From: CAJPSE01 sp963514535
GTDB lineage: Bacteria; Synergistota; Synergistia; Synergistales; Aminobacteriaceae
NCBI GenBank assembly: GCA_963514535.1
Contig: CAUPUB010000001.1
Coordinates: forward strand, 1-59,934
DNA: 59,934 nucleotides
Reading direction: 5' to 3'
Part shown: positions 26,048-34,431 of the stretch, piece by piece
How the letters are laid out: each line of letters begins with the position of its first letter
Numbering within the stretch: position 1 is the stretch's first letter
Notes under the pieces: model-generated
Seen by the model: only the letters and a program-made list of their open reading frames with translations
Databases searched by the model: none
What the model was told of the DNA's origin: nothing
Program-made: the position numbers and the translations under genes

Positions 26048-26809
26048 TCATTGGGGCCGTGTTTGAGGCTCCGCCCCCGGCTTTTCGATGAGGTATGTCC
26101 AGGTCTTCCGGGGCAGGAATTTCGACTGGCGCTTTGCGGATATCCGTTCCCTCACTGCGGCGCTGCGGAAAAACTCCTGCCAAAGCGCCTGGCAGACCTC
26201 CTCCTCACGGGTGATCCTCAGATGGGCCGGGAGCGCCGCGTTCGTCAGAAACCAGCGTCCCGCCTCGTGCAGGGCCGCCCGCCCCCTGACGGTGTCGTGG
26301 AGTACCCAGCGGGCGGGCAGCCTCCTGCGGAAGTGCCCGGCGAGGAGGGGCAGCACGTCGCAGTCCGGGGCGAAGGGGGCGTAATAGACCCCGCCCACGT
26401 CCCGAAAACGGATGAGCCCCATCCAGCGGTGAAGCTCCCGGAACGAGCGCCTCGCGGCATGGAGGACGGTCCCCATGCACGGGGCCGCCAGGTCCGCTGC
26501 GGCCCCGGCCCCCTCCTTCCAGAGCCGAGAGAGGCAGCGCCACACCGCGAGGTCTATTCCCTTCTCCTCCGACATCAGGGCGAGACAGGCCCGGGACAGC
26601 CATCGGCGCCCCAGACGGTCCTCCAACACCGCGGCGGTCGCCTCCGCCAGGGAGGGGTCGCTTCTCACCTTTTTGCTCTCCAGCAGCACGCCGCTCACAC
26701 CATTCGGAAAGAGGCGCAGAATGTCGTCGGGGAGGACGCCGTCCCGGGCCGTCCTGTGCACGAGCGTCATCATCCCGTTCCAGGTACCGTCGTAGACGTA
26801 GATCATCAT
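26048..26809 (-). CDS. TIGR03915/DUF4130-type putative DNA repair protein
   Basis: The 253-residue product begins MMIYVYDGTWNGMMTLVHRT, the typical opening of the family, and has LLESKKVRSDP, the central LHAARRSFRELHRWMGLIRFRD and VYYAPFAPDCDVLPLLAGHFRRRLP, then IHDT-like VLHDTVRGRAALHE. In many bacteria this protein is encoded next to a radical SAM protein (TIGR03916) and is thought to act in DNA metabolism, often as a fusion with a uracil-DNA glycosylase-like domain; here the glycosylase part is absent. GCAGGAGAG lies right before two ATG codons (26809, 26806); the start overlaps the end of the upstream radical SAM gene, which is broken. The biochemical role is not established. Confidence 0.83.
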   Translation of the reverse strand: MMIYVYDGTWNGMMTLVHRTARDGVLPDDILRLFPNGVSGVLLESKKVRSDPSLAEATAAVLEDRLGRRWLSRACLALMSEEKGIDLAVWRCLSRLWKEGAGAAADLAAPCMGTVLHAARRSFRELHRWMGLIRFRDVGGVYYAPFAPDCDVLPLLAGHFRRRLPARWVLHDTVRGRAALHEAGRWFLTNAALPAHLRITREEEVCQALWQEFFRSAAVRERISAKRQSKFLPRKTWTYLIEKPGAEPQTRPQ

Positions 26810-27572
26810 CTCTCCTGCGGCGTGGGGAGGGTTTCCGGGAATGGCAGCCAAAGCTGGGGGGAGAAACGCCCTCCCTCCAGGATCGTCCGCAGCCCCTCCA
26901 GGGATGAGACGTACCCCGGTGCGGCCGACCTCCCATCGAACCGCAGGAAGTGCTGGGCCCGCTTCATCGTGACGCCCAGACGCCTGAGGTTGTCCCGGTC
27001 GAGCCGCCTCGCGCGCCGCGCCGTCAGGATGCGCCTGGCGGAGGTCACCCCGATTCCGGGGACCCGCAGGAGCGTCTCATACTCCGCCCGGTTGGGGTCC
27101 ACGGGAAAGAGGTCCATGTGGCGCAGGGCCCAGGCGCTCTTGGGGTCCAGCCGTTCCTCGAGGTTCGGGTGGGCCTCGTCCAGAATCTCGTCCGCGCGGA
27201 ATCCGTAGAAACGCAGGAGTCAGTCCGCCTGATAGAGACGGTGTTCGCGCAGCAGGGGAGGTGCGGCGTCCAGGGCCGGCAGGGTGGGGCCGTGATCTCC
27301 GCGACCTCCCGCGGCGTGAAGGAGGCGCGCGGCACGTCGTTGCTGCGGCGGTTGATGCAGTAGGCGCAGTCGTAGATGCAGTCGTTGGTGAGCAGCAGCT
27401 TCAGCAGGGATATGCAGCGCCCGTCGTCGGACCACGTGTGGCAGACGCCCGCAGGGCAGGCATGGCCCAGCCTGCCCCTTCCGCCGCGGTTCGACCCGCT
27501 GGATGCGCAGGAGACGTCGTATTTCGCTCCCTCCGTCAGGATGCTCAGGCGGCTCTGCAGGTCATGCCCCAT
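26806..27572 (-). pseudogene. Broken radical SAM gene (TIGR03916-type DNA modification/repair protein)
   Basis: The first 95 codons are intact and typical: LQSRLSILTEGAKYDVSCASSG, HACPAGVCHTWSDDGRCISLLKLLLTNDCIYDCAYCINR with the CxxxCxxC that binds the 4Fe-4S cluster, then TPREVAEIT. After that the frame shifts and about 200 residues of the usual (about 420-residue) protein are missing: the sequence jumps to LPALDAAPPLLREHRLYQAD, then a TGA stands where family members have Trp (next residues LLRFYGFRADEILDEAHPNL). The C-terminal helix-hairpin-helix part, LLRVPGIGVTSARRILTARRAR, is readable to 26806. So an internal deletion, a frameshift and a nonsense codon combine; no full product can be made. 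Partner gene downstream looks intact. Confidence 0.85.
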
Positions 27573-27585
27573 CGCTGTCTCGCGT

Positions 27586-29859
27586 TCAGGGCAGCTTGGC
27601 GGACGTCATGGCCTTCATGATCATCTCCACGGCCTCGCCCCGGGTCACGGGTCGGCCGAAATGAAACTCCCGCTCCGATTTGTAGAGGTCCAGGATGCCG
27701 TGCGGCGACAGGGCGTCCACGGCCGGAGCGTTGGGATGCTCGGAGAAGGAGAAGAACGCCCCCTTTTCCTTGACCTCGGGGAAGGCTTCGAGATCGGAGA
27801 AGCCGAAGGTATCGCAGAGGGCCTTGGCGAACCTCCCCCGGTTCACGAAGGCGTTGGGCTTCTCCCCGAGCTCAGGGACGAGTCCGAGTGATGTCCCGGA
27901 CGCCTTGCGGGCCCTTTCCATCATGGAGATCGCCTCCGCCCAGGTGAGGATTTCGTCGATGCCGAAGGTCCCCTTGTCGCGTCCCTTGATGATGGCCATA
28001 GCCAGGACGGGATCGTCGAGGTCGCTGATGTCGTAGGACGGAGCGTGGGGCGGTTCTATCGGGGTGATCAGGCCGTGGATGCTGGCTATCTGCACGGCGT
28101 TGTAGCAGGGGTGGTCAGGGAGGACGTCCGAGTACCTGCAGAGGGACAGGGCGACCCCAGCCTCCAGCAGGGCGCGCTGGACCCGAACGGCGGGCAGGTC
28201 GCGGAGCCGGACGCCCTCACGGACGGAGAGGGCTGCAAGGGCCCCCGCGGCCTGCCCGGTCATCATGCAGATGGGCTGGAGGCGCAGGGCCCCGGCGGCG
28301 AGGCGCGTCATGGAGAGGTTCTTCTCGGCCGCCAGGAGCCCATCGATGTCTCGGGGGATGAGAGCGCGCAGGGGAACCTGGAACGGCCCGCGGGGGCGGT
28401 TGACCTGGACTGTGGCCGCCTTCTCGTCGAACTTCCACTCCATATCCGCGTCGGTGTCTGCGCCGTGCAGGTCCAGGATGTAACCTCCGATCGCGATGGC
28501 GTCGGGGAACTCGTGGCTGGTCTGTCCGTCGCGGTAGCTTAGGGAGTTTTTCAGCAGCTCCGAGGAGGTCAGGGTATAGTTCCCGATGATACGCCGCGAT
28601 TCCCGGACGTAGGGGATGGCCGGCATCCGCCGGACGATCTCCAGCCATTCGTCCGGGAGCCCCTCGGCCGCCCTGGGCAGGATGGGATGGCGGTACTCGT
28701 CGTCGGCGACCGACCAGTTCTCCCCCAGCTCGTTCTGCATGTAATAGATGTAGTGAAGGGTCTTGATCAGGGCGTCCCGCTCCACCTTCCTGCGAAGGTC
28801 CAGGTTCTCGAGGTAGCCCGTGGGCAGTCCGCGTTTCCCCTCCCAGCCGTACTTTCCCGGATAGTCGTTACCCCAGTTGACGCCGCACTTCGATATATGA
28901 GGCCAGTTCTCGCGGTTCGCGTCGTACCCCCAGTGGTTGGAGGAGTCGGGAAGGCCGCGGTAGGCGTTGTGGCTGATGACGTTGACAGGGAGCTTCACGG
29001 GGTAGACGCCCTTGAAGTCCATGCCGCCCCTTGTGACGTAGCTCTCGTAGTTGCGTCGCGCCAGCTCGTACCCGGGCAGGGGCGTGAGCGCGCGCAGGTG
29101 GTCCGGAATGCCCCCGGGGTATTTCTGGACAACAGCGACCCAGGTGATGTCCTGGATCATGGCGTTGGGATCGACGAAGGGGGAGACGGAGTTACCGGCG
29201 CGGTACTCGGCATGGGCCAGGGGCAGGATGTCGCCGTACTCCGTCGCGTCGATGAGGACGCAGCAGGCGATTTTCCTTATGCCTCCGGCGTTCCTCACCG
29301 TCACTCCCCGGACCGTATTCCTCTCCCGTGACACTTCAGCGACCTCCGAGGAGAGGAGGATGTCCAGGGTGTTCTTTCCCCCGGCACGGGCGTCGTCGAC
29401 CAGCTCGTAGAGCATGCGCTGCCCAACGTGGGGCTCGAAGGCGACGCTGCGTGCGTCCCAGTAGCACGTGCCCGTGGACTTGCCCATGGGCTCGTAGTAT
29501 TCCTGGACCTTGGACAAGAATTCAAGGTAGAGCCCGCTGCGAAGGCGGCTGAGGTCGTCCATCGTCGAGACCCCCGCGGCCGTCGCCTGCCCGCCGATCC
29601 AATCGCTCGGCTCCACGACGAGGACGCTGGCCCCGAGCCGCGCGGCCTGGATGGCGGCCGAGATGCCTCCGATGCCCCCTCCCGCGACGACCACGTCGTA
29701 ATCCCGCCTGCCGATGTGCTGGACACCTTTGGCCTCCGCGACGCCGTCGAGGGACGCGAAGCCCTCCAAAAACGCCAAAAGAAGGAACGAAAGAAGGAAC
29801 GTCGGTAAAACTCCAAACATACGACGCTTCACCGCGCTCAAGAAGCTCAGGGAACTCAC
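27586..29859 (-). CDS. Exported FAD-dependent oxidoreductase with C-terminal SLH-like modules
   Basis: The 757-residue product has a signal peptide (KRR, then a hydrophobic run, cleavage near VAEA, about residue 43). The dinucleotide site is VVVAGGGIGGISAAIQAA (about 56-73) followed by VVEPSDWIGGQATAAGV, the FAD_oxidored pattern, with VLIDATEYGDILPLA and a late ARLAAGALRLQPICMMTGQAAGALAAL-like FAD closure. From about residue 600 come S-layer-homology-like modules: YSDVLPDHPCYNAVQIASIHGLI, GTFGIDEILTWAEAISMMERA and HFGRPVTRGEAVEMIMKAM. The enzyme is therefore exported and probably held to the cell wall or outer layer. I chose GTG at 29859 because AGGAGG lies seven bases upstream; ATG codons further up lack a site. 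Substrate unknown. Confidence 0.85.
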   Translation of the reverse strand: MSSLSFLSAVKRRMFGVLPTFLLSFLLLAFLEGFASLDGVAEAKGVQHIGRRDYDVVVAGGGIGGISAAIQAARLGASVLVVEPSDWIGGQATAAGVSTMDDLSRLRSGLYLEFLSKVQEYYEPMGKSTGTCYWDARSVAFEPHVGQRMLYELVDDARAGGKNTLDILLSSEVAEVSRERNTVRGVTVRNAGGIRKIACCVLIDATEYGDILPLAHAEYRAGNSVSPFVDPNAMIQDITWVAVVQKYPGGIPDHLRALTPLPGYELARRNYESYVTRGGMDFKGVYPVKLPVNVISHNAYRGLPDSSNHWGYDANRENWPHISKCGVNWGNDYPGKYGWEGKRGLPTGYLENLDLRRKVERDALIKTLHYIYYMQNELGENWSVADDEYRHPILPRAAEGLPDEWLEIVRRMPAIPYVRESRRIIGNYTLTSSELLKNSLSYRDGQTSHEFPDAIAIGGYILDLHGADTDADMEWKFDEKAATVQVNRPRGPFQVPLRALIPRDIDGLLAAEKNLSMTRLAAGALRLQPICMMTGQAAGALAALSVREGVRLRDLPAVRVQRALLEAGVALSLCRYSDVLPDHPCYNAVQIASIHGLITPIEPPHAPSYDISDLDDPVLAMAIIKGRDKGTFGIDEILTWAEAISMMERARKASGTSLGLVPELGEKPNAFVNRGRFAKALCDTFGFSDLEAFPEVKEKGAFFSFSEHPNAPAVDALSPHGILDLYKSEREFHFGRPVTRGEAVEMIMKAMTSAKLP

Positions 29860-29968
29860 AAAAAAACCTCCTGCCATGAAAGGTGGAAAACGAAGCATTT
29901 TTCCATTTGCCTTTTTCCATTTGTTCTTGTTGTTGTGGCTGGATTGTCAAGCCAAATGCAATAGGTAA

Positions 29969-30268
29969 TTAGAATTGGCTCTGTGAATAGCGCACGGTTA
30001 CGATATGCACCTCTTGTCTCTCCTTATACACACGATAAATAATGGTATAATTTTTGACGGAGAATTGACGATAGCCCTGATTGGCATAGGCCCCGATACG
30101 GCGGACAGGCTCCCTTTCCGGAAACTGCTCCAAACTGAAAATAGCGTCCCCCAGGCTAGCAAGCAGATTTTCAGCTGTTCCCTGCGCCATAAGATTTTTG
30201 GCGATATAGGAATAGATACCGTCTAAATCTCGATATGCGCGGGGATATATTTTGATTGCGTATTTCAC
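29969..30268 (-). CDS. ParE/RelE-family toxin of a type II toxin-antitoxin pair
   Basis: The 99-residue product has the ParE/RelE superfamily pattern: N-terminal MKYAIKIYPRAYRDLDGIYSYIAKNL, a middle LGDAIFSLEQFPEREPVRRIG, and C-terminal YRQFSVKNYTIIYRVYKERQEVHIVTVRYSQSQ. Members either poison gyrase or cut mRNA at the ribosome; the long first helix pair favours ParE-like, but this is not decisive. The start overlaps the antitoxin stop by four bases. Lower GC than the surroundings, in line with a mobile module. Confidence 0.88.
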   Translation of the reverse strand: MKYAIKIYPRAYRDLDGIYSYIAKNLMAQGTAENLLASLGDAIFSLEQFPEREPVRRIGAYANQGYRQFSVKNYTIIYRVYKERQEVHIVTVRYSQSQF

Positions 30269-30528
30269 AAGTTGTGCTTCCTTCGGAGGTGAGATAAGGA
30301 TTCATGGGCGTCAAGAAGTTTTCCGCCCTCCGCAACTTCCTGTTCCGCTTCTCTGATTGCCGAGTCTGTGTATGCGGTTTCCACCAATTCCTCGTATGCT
30401 TCGATACTCAAGACAACCAAGTCGCCGTAGCCGTTTTTTGTGATAAAAACAGGTTCTTTCCTCGCATGGCAAAGCTCGGAAATCTCGTTTGTGTTGCGCA
30501 GGTCTGTGATCGGTCGGATTTGCGGCAT
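30265..30528 (-). CDS. Phd/YefM-family antitoxin
   Basis: The 87-residue product has the Phd/YefM fold pattern: IRPITDLRNTNEISELCHARKEPVFITKNGYGDLVVLSIEAYEEL, a DNA-binding N-terminal domain, and a charged C-terminal tail (EAEQEVAEGGKLLDAHESL) that wraps the toxin. First gene of the pair; an AGGAGG site precedes the ATG. It should repress its own promoter, where a 13-base palindrome overlaps the -10 region. Confidence 0.9.
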   Translation of the reverse strand: MPQIRPITDLRNTNEISELCHARKEPVFITKNGYGDLVVLSIEAYEELVETAYTDSAIREAEQEVAEGGKLLDAHESLSHLRRKHNL

Positions 30529-30554
30529 TTTTTTCGCCTCCTCTTTTGTTTATT

Positions 30555-30567
30555 ATTATGTCATAAT
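30555..30567 (-). promoter_or_regulatory. Palindromic operator in the toxin-antitoxin promoter
   Basis: ATTATG-T-CATAAT, perfect 13-base palindrome. On the minus strand it contains a -10-like CATAAT with TTGCAT 18 bases upstream. The place and symmetry suit autoregulation by the Phd-type antitoxin. Confidence 0.65.
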
Positions 30568-30657
30568 TACGTGCAAAGATGCAAGAGCAATATGTCTGAC
30601 CGATGAAATATTTACGTATTGTCATTCTTCCCTGCTTTTGGAGCATAGATTTAGGAG

Positions 30658-31167
30658 CTATTCGCCGCTGAGGCGCACGCGTATCGTGCCGGGTGCGTAT
30701 CGGGAGAAGGAAAAACGGTGTCCCCTGGCTATCCAGTAGTATTCGTTCCTGCCCGTGTCGAAACGGGGCATGGAACCGTACTTCTGCTGTCCCCGCCGCG
30801 TCAGCTCATCCATGGTTCGCAGCAGGTCGATGCTGCGCTCGAAGCGGTGGGAGAGATCGATCCTGTAGGCCGAATCCTTCACCAGATAAATTTCGATGCC
30901 CATCTCCCCGTGCAGCCAGGAGCTGCGAAGGAGGTCGGTTCCCCCTCCGACGAGGGCCGTCTCCGCTGGAGGCCCCAGAAGATCCTCGGCGTCCTTCGCG
31001 GTCATGCCGGGGGTCAGCTTTCCGGTCAGCCTCAGAAGGTCCTCGGCCGCGCTGGCGGCAAGGGCGGGAGCGCGGCCCGGCAGCAGCAACAGGGCGCAGA
31101 CGAAGAAGAAAACAATCCGCCGCAGGGGGGGGGCGGTACGATTCCGTCCCAAGTCGTTCCGGTTCAT
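30658..31167 (-). CDS. Small exported protein of unknown function
   Basis: The 169-residue product has an N-terminal signal sequence (RRIVFFFVCALLLLPGRAPALAASA) and a mature part of about 130 residues. The stretch LTGKLTPGMTAKDAEDLLGPPAETALVGGGTDLLRSSWLHGEMGIEIYLV resembles the BamE/SmpA-type motif seen in small periplasmic proteins (PGM...V...LG.P....), but the match is weak. C-terminal FSFSRYAPGTIRVRLSGE. Transcribed away from ribD. I do not recognise a firm family. Confidence 0.6.
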   Translation of the reverse strand: MNRNDLGRNRTAPPLRRIVFFFVCALLLLPGRAPALAASAAEDLLRLTGKLTPGMTAKDAEDLLGPPAETALVGGGTDLLRSSWLHGEMGIEIYLVKDSAYRIDLSHRFERSIDLLRTMDELTRRGQQKYGSMPRFDTGRNEYYWIARGHRFSFSRYAPGTIRVRLSGE

Positions 31168-31290
31168 GAAGGCTCACCTCGTCCTTTCAAATCTTTTCAA
31201 ATCCTTCTAAACTTAAATCCTTTTAAACGCCGATAATGTCGAAAATACGGAACACAACAAAGGTAAATCATACACCATACCCGGAAAAAT

Positions 31291-31319
31291 TTCCTCATGG
31301 ACACCCTCCGCGGTATAAT
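31291..31319 (+). promoter_or_regulatory. Putative promoter of the riboflavin operon
   Basis: Perfect TATAAT (31314-31319) with only a weak TTCCTC 17 bases upstream, 29 bases before the ribD ATG. The leader is too short for an FMN riboswitch and none is seen. Between 31185 and 31230 there is a pyrimidine-rich degenerate repeat of 10-base units (TTCAAATCTT-like). Confidence 0.55.
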
Positions 31320-31347
31320 GAAAACAGTAGGATCATGAAATAGGGAG

Positions 31348-32469
31348 ATGGACAAAATCGTGTCCGTTCGTAAAATAGACGAATATTATATGAGCCGAGC
31401 GCTCTCCCTGGCCTCCCATGGACAGGGAGCCGTCTCACCCAACCCGATGGTTGGTTGCGTGATTGTCCGCGACGGCCAGGTGATCGGGGAGGGGTATCAT
31501 GCCCGCTGCGGCTTGGGGCATGCGGAGGTTGCCGCGCTTGGGGATCTCGCCTGTCGGGGTGGGATGGCCCGCGGCGCTACAGCCTACGTTAACCTCGAGC
31601 CCTGCAGCCATTTCGGCAGGACGCCGCCCTGCGCGCCCCGCCTCGTCGAGGAGGGGGTTGCGCGCGTCGTGGTGGGCATGGCGGACCCCAACCCCAGGGT
31701 GAACCGCAGAGGATTGGAGATCCTGCGCGCGGGGGGCGTCGAGGTCGATGGACCGTGCCTCGAGTCCGAGTGCCGTTGGCTGAACCGTGGTTTTATCCGC
31801 GCGCAGGCCCTGGGGCGCCCATGGGTGACGCTCAAGGCCGCGGTGGGGTTTGACGGCCGCATGGCGTTGCCCCATGGCGAGAGCCGGTGGATAACGGCTC
31901 CCGAGGCCCGCCAGTGGGCGCATCGGATGCGCGCTTCGCATGACGCCGTCATGGTGGGGGTGGGGACGGTGTTGCAGGACGATCCCGAGTTGACCGTGCG
32001 CGATGCGGAGGGCGAAAGTCCCCTTCGGGTCGTGGTGGATTCCCGTCTGTCGACCCCCGTCTCCGCAAAGGTGGTGACGGGGTTGGGAGGTTGTCTGATC
32101 TTCACCTGCTGTGAGGACCCCATCAGGGCGGACGCACTGACGGCTGCAGGGGCGCGGGTCCGCAGGGTGCCCCCGCGCGGCGGGAGGGTGGACCTCGAGG
32201 CGGTGTTGTCGTCCCTGGCCGAGGAGGGGGTCCTGAGCCTCATGGTCGAGGGGGGCGCAAAGGTCCTGACGGCGTTCGCGGAGCTTGGGCTTGCGGACAG
32301 CCTGGCCCTCTTCACCTCGTGCCGCATCATGGGGGAGGGGCCGGGAGTCGGGACGGGCCTGCGTTTGGGCTCCATGTCCGAGTCCCTCCTTTTGAGGGAC
32401 GCGACGGTGCGCCGGGTTGGCCCCGATTTTCTGACGGAGGCGCTCTTTTCATGTTCACCGGGCTTGTAG
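31348..32469 (+). CDS. ribD: Bifunctional diaminohydroxyphosphoribosylaminopyrimidine deaminase / reductase
   Basis: Second and third steps of riboflavin synthesis: deamination, then NADPH reduction of the pyrimidine ribosyl intermediate. The 373-residue product has the deaminase domain first (SPNPMVGCVIVRDG, CGLGHAEVAAL with zinc His-Ala-Glu, VNLEPCSHFGRTPPCAPRLVEEG with the two zinc Cys) and the reductase domain from about residue 150 (RPWVTLKAAVGFDGRMA, HDAVMVGVGTVLQDDPELTVR, SLMVEGGAKVLTAF). GGGAG precedes the ATG at 31348. The stop overlaps ribE by 19 bases, the first joint of a compact ribD-ribE-ribBA-ribH operon. Confidence 0.97.
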   Translation: MDKIVSVRKIDEYYMSRALSLASHGQGAVSPNPMVGCVIVRDGQVIGEGYHARCGLGHAEVAALGDLACRGGMARGATAYVNLEPCSHFGRTPPCAPRLVEEGVARVVVGMADPNPRVNRRGLEILRAGGVEVDGPCLESECRWLNRGFIRAQALGRPWVTLKAAVGFDGRMALPHGESRWITAPEARQWAHRMRASHDAVMVGVGTVLQDDPELTVRDAEGESPLRVVVDSRLSTPVSAKVVTGLGGCLIFTCCEDPIRADALTAAGARVRRVPPRGGRVDLEAVLSSLAEEGVLSLMVEGGAKVLTAFAELGLADSLALFTSCRIMGEGPGVGTGLRLGSMSESLLLRDATVRRVGPDFLTEALFSCSPGL

Positions 32470-33089
32470 AGGCGGTCGGCGCGGTGCGCGCCCACCACAG
32501 GGCGGAGGAGGTCTCTTTGCTGTCCATCGAGTGCCCGGCCCTGGCGTCCGATCTGGTGCTGGGGCAGTCCGTGGCGGTGAGCGGCGTGTGCCTTTCCGTC
32601 GTGGCCCTGCACGGGGACGTCTTCGACGTGGAGATGATGCCGGAGACCACGGAGCGCACGTGGTTCGCCGATCTGAGGCCAGGGACCGCCGTCAACCTGG
32701 AGCGGGCCATGGCATTGGGGGACCGGCTGGACGGGCACCTGGTCCTGGGGCATGTCGATGGGACCGCCGTCCTGAGGCGACTCTCGGGGACCGGGCGGAC
32801 CCGGGTGGCCTGTTTCGGCGCCGAGCCGTCGCTGCTGAGGGGGATCGTCCCCAAGGGATCGGTCGCGCTGGACGGCGTCAGCCTGACCGTCATCGGCGCC
32901 TCCGCCTCGGATTTCTCCGTCGGGCTCATTCCGATGACGCTCGAGTCCTGTACCCTGGGGCGGATGGCGGTGGGGACTGTCGTGAACCTGGAGACCGACA
33001 TTTTGGGCAAGTACGTGGAGCGCCTTCTGGGATCTCGGGGCTCCGGAATGCGTCTGTCGATCGAGGAGCTGAGGGATCTTGGATATTGA
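32451..33089 (+). CDS. ribE: Riboflavin synthase, alpha chain
   Basis: Dismutates two 6,7-dimethyl-8-ribityllumazine molecules to riboflavin. The 212-residue product begins MFTGLVEAVGAV, the universal opening, and consists of two similar barrels: first half with VAVSGVCLSVV and MMPETTERTW, second half with SVALDGVSLTVIG and LIPMTLESCTLG. The duplicated lumazine-binding motifs confirm the alpha-chain type. The ATG at 32451 is inside the ribD frame, so longer frames upstream are not used. Confidence 0.97.
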   Translation: MFTGLVEAVGAVRAHHRAEEVSLLSIECPALASDLVLGQSVAVSGVCLSVVALHGDVFDVEMMPETTERTWFADLRPGTAVNLERAMALGDRLDGHLVLGHVDGTAVLRRLSGTGRTRVACFGAEPSLLRGIVPKGSVALDGVSLTVIGASASDFSVGLIPMTLESCTLGRMAVGTVVNLETDILGKYVERLLGSRGSGMRLSIEELRDLGY

Positions 33090-34323
33090 AGTTCGGAATC
33101 GGGAAGCGGAATCGGTCTTCGACACGATCGAGGATGCGATCGAGGACATCCGTCGGGGGCGCATGGTCCTCGTCGCTGACGACGAGAACCGGGATAACGA
33201 GGGCGATCTTATCGTGGCCGCGGCGCACGCGACGGCGGATAACGTCAACTTCATGGCCCGGTACGCGCGGGGCCTGATCTGTGCCCCCGTGTCGGGGGAG
33301 ATCGCCCGTAGGCTGCGGCTTGATCCCCTGACTGCGCACAACACCGAGAGGAAGTCTACCGCATTTCTGGTCACGGTGGACGCCCGTGAGGGGACGACGA
33401 CGGGCCTCTCGGCGGAGGAGCGTGCCCTTACGGCCCGTCTCCTGGCCGATCTCGACGCCCGACCCGAGGATTTTTTACGCCCCGGACACCTCTTTCCTCA
33501 GGAGGCCCGCGAGGGCGGCGTCCTGGTGCGCGCCGGCCATACCGAGGCCGTGGTCGACCTTGTGCGCCTGGCCGGGCTGCCCGCCGCCGGGCTTTGCTGC
33601 GGGGTGATGAACGACGACGGGACCATGGCGCGGCTTTCGGACCTAGTCGCGTTCGCGAAACGGCATGGGCTGAAGTTCATCGCGGTGAAGGACCTCATCG
33701 CCTGGCGGTGCGCCCGTGAGAAGCTGGTCGAAAAGCGGGTTGAGGTCAACCTCCCGACGGAGTTCGGCCTCTTTTGCGTCCACGCCTACCGCAGCAAATT
33801 GCAGGACGACGACGCGCATACCCACGTCGCGCTGGTCAAGGGGGATATCTTGGGGACGGACCCCGTCCTGGTGCGGGTGCACAGCGAGTGCTTCACCGGG
33901 GATATCTTCGGTTCCCTGCGCTGCGACTGCGGTCCACAACTTCATGCGGCCCTATCCATGATCGAGAGGGAGGGCGCGGGCGTTCTGCTCTACATGCGGC
34001 AGGAGGGGCGCGGTATCGGCCTGCTCAACAAGCTGAGGGCCTACCGGCTGCAGGACGAGGGGCTGGATACGGTCGACGCTAATGTGGCACTGGGCTTCCC
34101 CCCGGACCTCCGGGACTACGGAACGGGGGCACAGATCCTCATGGACCTTGGGTTGAGGCGGATTCGGCTGCTGACGAATAACCCGAAGAAGGTTATTGGC
34201 CTTGGGGGGTACGGGCTGGAGATCGTGGACCGGGTTCCTCTGGTGATCGAGCCGAACGAGTACAACGAGAGGTATATGCGGACCAAGGAGCTGCGGATGG
34301 GGCACGTGCTGCACGGGGTCTGA
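33079..34323 (+). CDS. ribBA: Bifunctional DHBP synthase / GTP cyclohydrolase II
   Basis: Supplies both precursors of riboflavin: DHBP from ribulose 5-phosphate and the pyrimidine from GTP. The 414-residue product has the RibB domain first (MVLVADDENRDNEGDLIVAA with the metal/substrate-binding acidic cluster, GHTEAVVDLVRLAGL) and the RibA domain after about residue 210 (VRVHSECFTGDIFGSLRCDCGPQL with the zinc cysteines, LLYMRQEGRGIGL). TTG start at 33079 overlaps ribE by 11 bases. The last residues are MGHVLHGV. Confidence 0.97.
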   Translation: MDIEVRNREAESVFDTIEDAIEDIRRGRMVLVADDENRDNEGDLIVAAAHATADNVNFMARYARGLICAPVSGEIARRLRLDPLTAHNTERKSTAFLVTVDAREGTTTGLSAEERALTARLLADLDARPEDFLRPGHLFPQEAREGGVLVRAGHTEAVVDLVRLAGLPAAGLCCGVMNDDGTMARLSDLVAFAKRHGLKFIAVKDLIAWRCAREKLVEKRVEVNLPTEFGLFCVHAYRSKLQDDDAHTHVALVKGDILGTDPVLVRVHSECFTGDIFGSLRCDCGPQLHAALSMIEREGAGVLLYMRQEGRGIGLLNKLRAYRLQDEGLDTVDANVALGFPPDLRDYGTGAQILMDLGLRRIRLLTNNPKKVIGLGGYGLEIVDRVPLVIEPNEYNERYMRTKELRMGHVLHGV

Positions 34324-34354
34324 GCGTGTTTTTTCTTTTTTACCTGTAGGGGAT

Positions 34355-34399
34355 CCAAGGGAGCTTGCTCCCTTGGCGGGGGTTCGGGGGCGGAGCCCC
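34355..34399. repeat. REP-like double hairpin between ribBA and ribH
   Basis: Perfect palindrome CCAAGGGAGC-TT-GCTCCCTTGG (34355-34376), followed at once by a second GGGG...CCCC hairpin to 34399. It is found inside an operon, not at its end, and lacks a T-run on the plus strand. It resembles repetitive extragenic palindromes; only one copy is visible here. Confidence 0.6.
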
Positions 34400-34431
34400 T
34401 GAGTTAAGTCGTTTAAGGAGGCTTATCTGCG

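Noticed and set aside
27220..27240. TGA in the radical SAM gene read as selenocysteine or tryptophan
   Set aside because: A frameshift and a missing stretch of about 200 codons lie just before it, other genes in the window use TGA as stop, and no SECIS-like hairpin is obvious.
31168..31347. FMN riboswitch before the riboflavin operon
   Set aside because: None of the conserved FMN aptamer segments is present, and the leader after the -10 box is only about 29 bases.
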